From positions 1 through 19,296 of the forward strand of contig JBGCDS010000036.1 in NCBI GenBank assembly GCA_045105615.1: a stretch of 19,296 nucleotides of DNA, read 5' to 3'. The notes beneath the pieces are model-generated. The model worked only from the letters and a program-made list of their open reading frames with translations, was not told the DNA's origin and ran no database searches. Each line of letters starts with the position of its first letter. Position 1 is the first letter of the stretch. This document shows positions 14,387 through 19,296 of this stretch, one piece after another. The translations under genes were made by a program, and so were the position numbers. Origin of the DNA: UBA1858 sp045105615. GTDB lineage: Bacteria > Pseudomonadota > Gammaproteobacteria > UBA4575.

Positions 14387-14931
14387 GATGACACCCGTTT
14401 CTGTTGCTCACGGAGTAAAGCGACTTCTATGTCTTCTTTAGTGACAGTGACATGTGTAGAATCCCAAGATTTTGTGTTGTAACTTTCATTGCAGTTAGTA
14501 GATTTTTGTTCGCTTAGGATATCAACTTTTTGTTGCATCGCAGTCAGGCGTGATCGATTTTCTTCTAATCTTGTATTCAACTCGGTGAGAGTGGTTTCTA
14601 GCTTGTTATGTTTGTTAATTAAGACTTTAGCCAGATGCTGTGTTCCTAGTTTTCGTTTTATCAGTGAACGGACCAAATCTTCCTTGCCTGAATCAAAACA
14701 GATATCCAGTTCTTCCTCTAACCGATCGAGAGTATGATTAAGATCTGTTTTTTGGGAGGTCAGCTGGCTCTGTTCGTGTCCTAATAATTTACAGCGTTGT
14801 TCGTCTTCAGCAATATTGTCAGTCATCTCTCGGACAGCTTGCTTTAATAGGGTCTGTGGCTCTTCTATAGAGTCCAGCACTGCGTGTAAATCAGATCGAA
14901 ATAGTCGCGAAACGCGTGAGATTAATGCCAT
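14383..14931 (-). CDS. PspA/IM30-like coiled-coil protein
   Basis: 182 residues, shorter than PspA (about 220). The N-terminus has an amphipathic helix and the family pattern LFRSDLHAVLDSIEEPQTLL, then KQAVREM. A long predicted coiled coil follows (~25-140, rich in Leu, Gln, Glu and Arg). A short C-terminal segment (~145-182) has no clear helix until VTKEDIEVALLREQQKR. PspA/IM30 proteins are ESCRT-III relatives that bind the cytoplasmic face of the inner membrane and counter proton leakage. The shortened C-terminal part may change oligomer assembly. It is the first gene of a three-gene unit (membrane protein, vWA protein), with CAGGAAAA before the ATG. It diverges from a two-component system, which is the natural candidate for its regulator. 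No sigma-54 (-24/-12) promoter typical of pspA was seen. Confidence 0.85.
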   Translation of the reverse strand: MALISRVSRLFRSDLHAVLDSIEEPQTLLKQAVREMTDNIAEDEQRCKLLGHEQSQLTSQKTDLNHTLDRLEEELDICFDSGKEDLVRSLIKRKLGTQHLAKVLINKHNKLETTLTELNTRLEENRSRLTAMQQKVDILSEQKSTNCNESYNTKSWDSTHVTVTKEDIEVALLREQQKRVSS

Positions 14932-14993
14932 AATAATTTTCCTGTGTTGGGTGTTTAAATCACAAGAAAAACAATAAGCGCTTGAATGGAAGA

Positions 14994-15023
14994 AGAATAG
15001 ACAGTGTTTGGTAAAACTGTCAG
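14994..15023 (-). promoter_or_regulatory. Promoter of the PspA-like operon with embedded inverted repeat
   Basis: On the minus strand CTGACA (15023-15018) and TATTCT (14999-14994) are spaced 18 bp, placing a transcript start about 55 bp before the PspA-like ATG. The inverted repeat GACAGT (15000-15005)/ACTGTC (15016-15021) occupies the spacer, where a bound regulator would block or tune initiation. Confidence 0.45.
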
Positions 15024-15030
15024 CAAAAAA

Positions 15031-15046
15031 TTTACCTAAACTTTAC
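15031..15046 (+). promoter_or_regulatory. TTTAC-N6-TTTAC direct repeat (candidate response-regulator box)
   Basis: TTTAC at 15031-15035 and 15042-15046, an 11-bp period, is the tandem half-site geometry used by OmpR/PhoB-type regulators. It resembles the known CreB tag TTCAC-N6-TTCAC with one change per half-site. It lies 38 bp upstream of the response regulator's start and about 100 bp upstream of the PspA-like gene, so it could serve both directions. Confidence 0.45.
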
Positions 15047-15084
15047 ATTAGCTATCTATGTTAAATGTTAGGCTTTGAAGTACT

Positions 15085-15786
15085 ATGACACGAAACATAC
15101 ACTTATTAATTGTTGAAGATGAAGTGGCAATCCGTGAAGGGTTGGTCGACGTATTTGTTTATCATGGCTATGAAGTCGACTCGGTTGATAACGGCAATGA
15201 TGGATTGAAAAAAGCCCTCAGCGGTCAATTCGATATAGTGCTGCTAGACGTTATGCTACCTGGTATAAACGGCTTTGAGATATGTGAGCAAATCAGAAAG
15301 AACAACCCTGAGCAGGCTGTGATTATGCTGACAGCTAAAAGTGATGATGATGACATTATTCATGGCTTGTCATTAGGTGCAGATGACTATGTGTCTAAAC
15401 CATTCTCAATTGCACAGCTAGTACTACGTGTTCAAGCAGTATTGCGACGTTCACGCATTGTTGCTGATATTGAGAATCATATTCGTTTGGGTGATGACAC
15501 AGAGATTGATACTTTAAATCTATCGGGTCAACGTGGTAGTCAACACCTGTCATTTACACGCCGTGAGATTGAATTATTGCAATACCTGAAAGCTAATCAT
15601 GAACGTCCTGTGCCTAGAGATGAGTTGTTATGTAAAGTTTGGGGCTATAGCAAAGAAATGAATATTGAAACTCGTACGGTGGACATTCATATTGCTAAGT
15701 TACGAACTAAGATAGAACCAGAACCTACTCAACCACGTTATTTAATCACCGTACGTGGAGCAGGCTATCGTCTGCTTGAACAGTAA
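15085..15786 (+). CDS. OmpR/PhoB-family response regulator
   Basis: 233 residues. The receiver domain (~4-120) has the acidic pair Glu11-Asp12, phospho-acceptor Asp55 in VLLDVMLPG, Thr83 (MLTAK) and Lys105 (SKPFS). The winged-helix output domain (~135-231) has the family's LSFTRREIELLQYL and ETRTVDIHIAKLRTKI (recognition helix), then YLITVRGAGYRL. It is complete and looks fully functional. The kinase gene begins 2 bp after its stop, so the two are co-transcribed and surely cognate. The divergent neighbour is the PspA-like operon, the most likely target; the TTTAC repeat upstream suggests autoregulation. The Shine-Dalgarno is weak (GAAG, 15077-15080). Confidence 0.95.
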   Translation: MTRNIHLLIVEDEVAIREGLVDVFVYHGYEVDSVDNGNDGLKKALSGQFDIVLLDVMLPGINGFEICEQIRKNNPEQAVIMLTAKSDDDDIIHGLSLGADDYVSKPFSIAQLVLRVQAVLRRSRIVADIENHIRLGDDTEIDTLNLSGQRGSQHLSFTRREIELLQYLKANHERPVPRDELLCKVWGYSKEMNIETRTVDIHIAKLRTKIEPEPTQPRYLITVRGAGYRLLEQ

Positions 15787-15788
15787 CC

Positions 15789-17867
15789 ATGTTTAAAAAG
15801 TCTTTAACAGGATGGACTAAGAGCCAATTACGCAATACTTTGCTTGTATTCTTTTTAGCATTATCACTTCCAACTGGATTTTTAATCTATCAAACCTATA
15901 GCCAATTAAAGTGGCAAGCATTTCATCGTCATCAGCTGATGGCGGAGGAATTCACTAGTCGAGTGAATCAGCGATTGATTGAAATTGTCAATTTAGAAGA
16001 ATCTCGTACATTTACTGATTATAGTTTTTTAAATGTTGTTGGTGACCCGACAGCTAATTTCTTTCAGCCATCCCTATTGTCATCTTTCCCTGTAAGCACT
16101 GACACGCCTGGTCTGCTCGGTTATTTTCAAATAGATGTGAAAGGGTTGCTATCCACACCATTACTTCCTGAAAACGAAAAGCAGTCACTTGAATATGGAA
16201 TTTCTGTCAGTGAATTGTCTCAACGACGTGAGCTACAAAATAAAATCCAAGAAATCCTGACTCAAAATAGTCTGGTGAATAAACAAACACCCGAAAAAAT
16301 CATTATGCCAACACCCAATGTTCTCAATGAAGAGTTGGCAGATACTGTGAGTAAGGATGAGAAGGGGAGTGGAATGTCAGTCTCTAATGTCGTGGAAGAG
16401 AGAGAATCCTTTGCCAAAGAAAATGTTTCACAAGCAGCACCTCAGGCAGCATTTGATGAATTGTCTAGGAAAACAACTAACAAGCTTAAAACATTAAGTA
16501 AAAATAATGAATCTTCTACATATGGGCGTGTAGAAGATTTAAAGCTGGAATCTCGATTTCAAGTTGCGGATAAAGCAAAGGCACAAACATCAAGTGAAAA
16601 ACCTGTTTCGGAAAAACGCATGAAACGCGCAGAACAAAACGCGTTGCCAGAGCAAAAAAAAGTTGGAGTTGCTATAGCGACAGAAGATGATTCGATAGGT
16701 GCAGAAACGCTGCAGGTTAAGTTGTTTGAAAGTGAGATTGACCCGTTTAGTGTGAGTTTGTTAGATAGTGGTCACTTAGTGTTATTTAGGAAGGTATGGC
16801 GCGATAACCAACGATATATACAGGGACTATTGCTAGAACCCAGTAAATTGATAGAAGACGTTATTGAACGTTCATTTAGGAAGACTAATCTTGCAAAAAT
16901 GAGCAACCTTGCAGTGGCTTTCCAGGGAGATATTCTTGCTGTCATTGATGGACAGATTAATAGCAGTCGATACGACTCTACTGCGACAAATTTGAATGGT
17001 GCATTGCTATATCAGAATCAATTAACCGCGCCATTAAATAATCTTGAGTTGGTGTTCAGTATTAAACACTTGCCTGCAGGTCCAGCGGGCACAGTAATTA
17101 ACTGGTTGGCGGTTATATTAAGCATGATACTTTTGGGTGGATTCTTATTAATGTATCGCATGGGATTAACTCAGATTAACCTTATTCGCCAGCAGCAAGA
17201 TTTTGTGTCTGCAGTCAGTCATGAACTGAAAACACCTCTTACTTCAATTCGTATGTATGGTGAAATGCTGAGAGAAGGGTGGGCTGAAGAAGATAAAAAG
17301 AAAACTTATTATAATTATATATATGATGAAAGTGAGCGTTTAACACGCCTGATTAACAATGTCTTGCAGTTGGCTCGAATGAATCGAAACGATCTGCATG
17401 CAGAGATGAAACCAACTAGTGTCAATGAAATATTAGACATGGTTAAATCTAAAATCTCTTCTTCAGTAGAACAAGCAGGATATCGTTTAAATATAAAATG
17501 TAATGATCAGGCAAAACACACAGTTGTTCAGGTGGATCTAGACTTTTTTAATCAAATTATGATTAATCTTGTTGATAATGCGATTAAATTCTCATCGAAG
17601 CAGGCTAAACATGAGATCGATATTGGCTGCCAAGTTAAGCATACTGGTGCAGTAGAGTTTAGTGTACGTGATTACGGCCCTGGTGTTAAAAAAGACCAAA
17701 TGCGAAAAATCTTCAAACTTTTTTATCGATCTGAAAATGAGCTTACCCGCGAAACATTAGGCACAGGAATAGGTCTTGCTTTGGTACATCAATTAGCACA
17801 AACGATGAATGCCAAAGTGGATGTTGTCAATTATGATGTTGGTGCAGAATTTAGAATATTATTCTGA
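15789..17867 (+). CDS. Sensor histidine kinase with large periplasmic domain
   Basis: 692 residues. TM1 is ~16-34, the periplasmic part ~35-435, TM2 ~436-456, and a short linker leads to HisKA without a HAMP domain. The phosphorylated His478 is in FVSAVSHELKTPLTSIRMYG. ATPase motifs: N box MINLVDNAIKFS (Asn593, Asn597), G1 DYGPG (628-632), F box FKLFYRS, G2 GTGIGLAL (658-665). The periplasmic domain is split: conserved-looking ends (~45-160 and ~305-430) flank a ~140-residue hydrophilic, Lys/Glu/Ser/Gln-rich low-complexity stretch (~165-300), probably disordered. No known sensor fold (PAS, Cache) can be assigned by eye. The stimulus is unknown; context suggests envelope damage. Confidence 0.93.
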   Translation: MFKKSLTGWTKSQLRNTLLVFFLALSLPTGFLIYQTYSQLKWQAFHRHQLMAEEFTSRVNQRLIEIVNLEESRTFTDYSFLNVVGDPTANFFQPSLLSSFPVSTDTPGLLGYFQIDVKGLLSTPLLPENEKQSLEYGISVSELSQRRELQNKIQEILTQNSLVNKQTPEKIIMPTPNVLNEELADTVSKDEKGSGMSVSNVVEERESFAKENVSQAAPQAAFDELSRKTTNKLKTLSKNNESSTYGRVEDLKLESRFQVADKAKAQTSSEKPVSEKRMKRAEQNALPEQKKVGVAIATEDDSIGAETLQVKLFESEIDPFSVSLLDSGHLVLFRKVWRDNQRYIQGLLLEPSKLIEDVIERSFRKTNLAKMSNLAVAFQGDILAVIDGQINSSRYDSTATNLNGALLYQNQLTAPLNNLELVFSIKHLPAGPAGTVINWLAVILSMILLGGFLLMYRMGLTQINLIRQQQDFVSAVSHELKTPLTSIRMYGEMLREGWAEEDKKKTYYNYIYDESERLTRLINNVLQLARMNRNDLHAEMKPTSVNEILDMVKSKISSSVEQAGYRLNIKCNDQAKHTVVQVDLDFFNQIMINLVDNAIKFSSKQAKHEIDIGCQVKHTGAVEFSVRDYGPGVKKDQMRKIFKLFYRSENELTRETLGTGIGLALVHQLAQTMNAKVDVVNYDVGAEFRILF

Positions 17868-17917
17868 GAATAAATATAATCAAATTCTTGCAATCATTCC
17901 TGTTCCGTAAGGCTTAA

Positions 17918-18628
17918 GTGCAATGTTACTATTGTCCTGTGAAAAGATTACTTAAATCCCTTGCAAAATATGTATTTCGGTTTGCCTTAGTATTTATCCT
18001 TTTAAGTATAGTTATTGTCTTACCATTTCGTTGGATAAATCCTCCAGTGACTATGGTAATGATAGATCGTTGGATAGTTGCATCGGATGAAGATTTCACC
18101 CTGCAACAGCAATGGTTGATTTGGGGACAAATTCCTAAGCATGCCGCATCGGCGGTGATGGCTTCTGAGGATCAGCTCTTTGTTGTACATCATGGGTTTG
18201 ATTTCACCTCTATTGTGGATTCATTGAAGTCTTTAGGCAGTGGTAAAAAATTACGAGGTGCCAGTACAATTAGTCAGCAGGTGGCGCGCAATGTTTATTT
18301 GTGGACTGGTAGAAGCTGGCTAAGAAAAGGTCTTGAAGTGTGGTTTACAGTGTTGATTGAGTTGATGTGGAGTAAACAACGCATCTTAGAGGTGTATTTA
18401 AATATCGCTGAGTGGGGCCAAGGTGTGTTTGGTTTGGAGGCCGCTAGTCATCATCATTTTGGTTATTCAGCCGCCTATCTCACTCCCATGCAGTCTGCAT
18501 TGTTAGCGTCTAGTCTGCCGAGTCCTCTGAAATATAATCCGGCAAATCCCACGCAATACCTGATCGAAAGAGCTCATTGGAACCTGGAGCAACAACAATG
18601 GATTACTGGTGTATCTCAAGATAAATAA
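17918..18628 (+). CDS. mtgA: Monofunctional peptidoglycan glycosyltransferase (MtgA)
   Basis: 236 residues with a GTG start at 17918 behind AAGG (17909-17912). A GTG at 17939 is possible but has no ribosome site. One N-terminal membrane segment (~20-38) anchors the GT51 domain in the periplasm, where it polymerises lipid II into glycan strands. Motifs: 1, SEDQLFVVHHGFD with catalytic Glu84 (the usual FP.H is FVVH here); 2, RGASTISQQVARN; 3, KQRILEVYLNIAEWG with the second conserved Glu158. There is no transpeptidase domain, and the length is typical of MtgA (E. coli ~242). It follows the kinase gene by 50 bp. Whether they share a transcript is not evident. Confidence 0.95.
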   Translation: MQCYYCPVKRLLKSLAKYVFRFALVFILLSIVIVLPFRWINPPVTMVMIDRWIVASDEDFTLQQQWLIWGQIPKHAASAVMASEDQLFVVHHGFDFTSIVDSLKSLGSGKKLRGASTISQQVARNVYLWTGRSWLRKGLEVWFTVLIELMWSKQRILEVYLNIAEWGQGVFGLEAASHHHFGYSAAYLTPMQSALLASSLPSPLKYNPANPTQYLIERAHWNLEQQQWITGVSQDK

Positions 18629-18709
18629 CTAGGTTATATGACTTAGCTAGTTAGTGTTATAAGCTGCGTTATAAATTTATTTTTTTCAAAATCATATGGG
18701 GAAGTTGCT

Positions 18710-19195
18710 GTGTTAAATAATGCCTTGATTGCAATTGGGTTGGTGTTGGTGCTGTTTTTAGCTTACCGTACTTTTTTTTCTTCGGTGAGTTCCGAGCAGA
18801 TTGCGTTGAATAAGCAGGAAGGTATCGCATTTATGGCGGAAAACTCTACTGCTGAAGGTGTGAGTACCACGGCTTCTGGATTGCAATATAAAGTATTACG
18901 AGTGGGTACAGGTGATAAACATCCCTCAGCATCTAGTCGAGTAGAAGTACACTATGAAGGCAAACTATTGAACGGCACGGTATTTGATAGCTCGGTTGAG
19001 CGTGGCAAGTCAATTTCATTTGGTTTGAATCAAGTCATAAAAGGCTGGACGGAAGGTGTACAGTTGATGGTGGTAGGGGAGAAAACACGATTTTTTATTC
19101 CTGCTGAGATGGCCTATGGTGATCGAGCCGCAGGTAAGATTCAACCAGGTTCTACATTGATTTTTGATGTTGAGTTACTAGGATTTGATGGTTAA
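18710..19195 (+). CDS. Membrane-anchored FKBP-type peptidyl-prolyl isomerase
   Basis: 161 residues with a GTG start at 18710, supported by GGGGAAG (18698-18704). An N-terminal hydrophobic anchor (~5-23) is followed by a short helical, Glu/Ala-rich linker (~29-48) with the FKBP-typical motif ASGLQYKVLRVGTGDKH. The FKBP domain (~60-160) has VEVHYEGKLLNGTVFDSS, IKGWTEGVQLMVVGEKTRFF (Trp of the active site), IPAEMAYGDRAAGKI and STLIFDVELLGF. It speeds cis-trans proline isomerisation, probably in the periplasm. Its stop codon is merged with the Shine-Dalgarno of the next gene, so the two form an operon. Two GTTATAA repeats at 18656 and 18668 lie in the spacer upstream. Confidence 0.95.
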   Translation: MLNNALIAIGLVLVLFLAYRTFFSSVSSEQIALNKQEGIAFMAENSTAEGVSTTASGLQYKVLRVGTGDKHPSASSRVEVHYEGKLLNGTVFDSSVERGKSISFGLNQVIKGWTEGVQLMVVGEKTRFFIPAEMAYGDRAAGKIQPGSTLIFDVELLGFDG

Positions 19196-19204
19196 GGAAT
19201 ATAA

Positions 19205-19296
19205 ATGAGAATTTGTGGTGTTGAATTAAGTAGCAACGATGCAGTTATTTGTTTGCTTTCTCTCGATCGTGGTCAGTTTAGTATTGATGAATGCAG
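19205..19296 (+). CDS. Start of a DUF3010-family protein (3' truncated)
   Basis: The ATG at 19205 follows AAGGA (19194-19198), which overlaps the FKBP stop codon. The visible 30 residues begin MRICGVELSSNDAVICLLSL, the characteristic opening of DUF3010 proteins (RNase H-like-looking beta strand, function unknown). The rest lies outside the window. Linkage to an FKBP gene suggests co-expression. Confidence 0.65.
   Translation, partial: MRICGVELSSNDAVICLLSLDRGQFSIDEC

Noticed and set aside
15085..17867. Proteobacterial dedicated sortase two-component system
   Set aside because: The kinase size and vWA neighbour fit loosely, but no sortase gene, LPxTG-type tail or VIT domain is present, and the response regulator is an ordinary OmpR-type protein.
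1..19296. Prophage, insertion sequence or CRISPR
   Set aside because: No transposase, integrase, phage structural protein, target-site duplication or regularly spaced repeat array was found on either strand.

Overview
The window looks like chromosomal DNA of a marine-type gammaproteobacterium with AT-rich DNA. Supporting signs are a class II PyrC, an MtgA, an FKBP/DUF3010 gene pair, an HvfA-like precursor, a VPxPA-type C-terminal sorting signal and an algal-type vanadium haloperoxidase. The genus cannot be named from this sequence. No rRNA, tRNA, CRISPR array, transposase or integrase was seen.

Layout. (1) 1-2217 is an accessory, partly decayed zone. It holds the 3' end of an unknown gene, an orphan HEPN-type protein, a BamE-like lipoprotein, three copies of a ~30-bp palindromic repeat (85-116, 1112-1143, 1196-1225), two broken small genes (1241-1417 and 1966-2151) and an HvfA-like RiPP precursor that carries a pair of EF-hands. 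(2) 2218-5618, minus strand: a Tat-exported vanadium haloperoxidase, a terminator, then a secreted seven-repeat beta-propeller protein. (3) 5619-6222 is a 604-bp AT-rich divergent spacer rich in palindromes and direct repeats. (4) 6223-8964, plus strand: a VPxPA-CTERM surface protein, then a BASS transporter closely coupled to pyrC, which starts with TTG. (5) 9028-12294, minus strand: a GspG-like pseudopilin followed 12 nt later by a GGDEF-EAL c-di-GMP enzyme. (6) 12601-17867 is an envelope-stress-like locus. A PspA-like protein, a membrane protein and a vWA-domain protein form a minus-strand operon, and a response regulator/histidine kinase pair reads divergently. The shared 153-bp promoter region carries a GACAGT/ACTGTC inverted repeat and a TTTAC-N6-TTTAC direct repeat. 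(7) 17918 to the end, plus strand: mtgA, a membrane-anchored FKBP peptidyl-prolyl isomerase and the start of a DUF3010 gene.

The most promising systems are the divergent two-component/PspA/vWA locus, the HvfA/EF-hand hybrid without its maturation enzymes, the haloperoxidase with Ala in place of the usual active-site Ser, the pseudopilin-c-di-GMP operon, and the palindrome-separated cassette-like zone at the left end.
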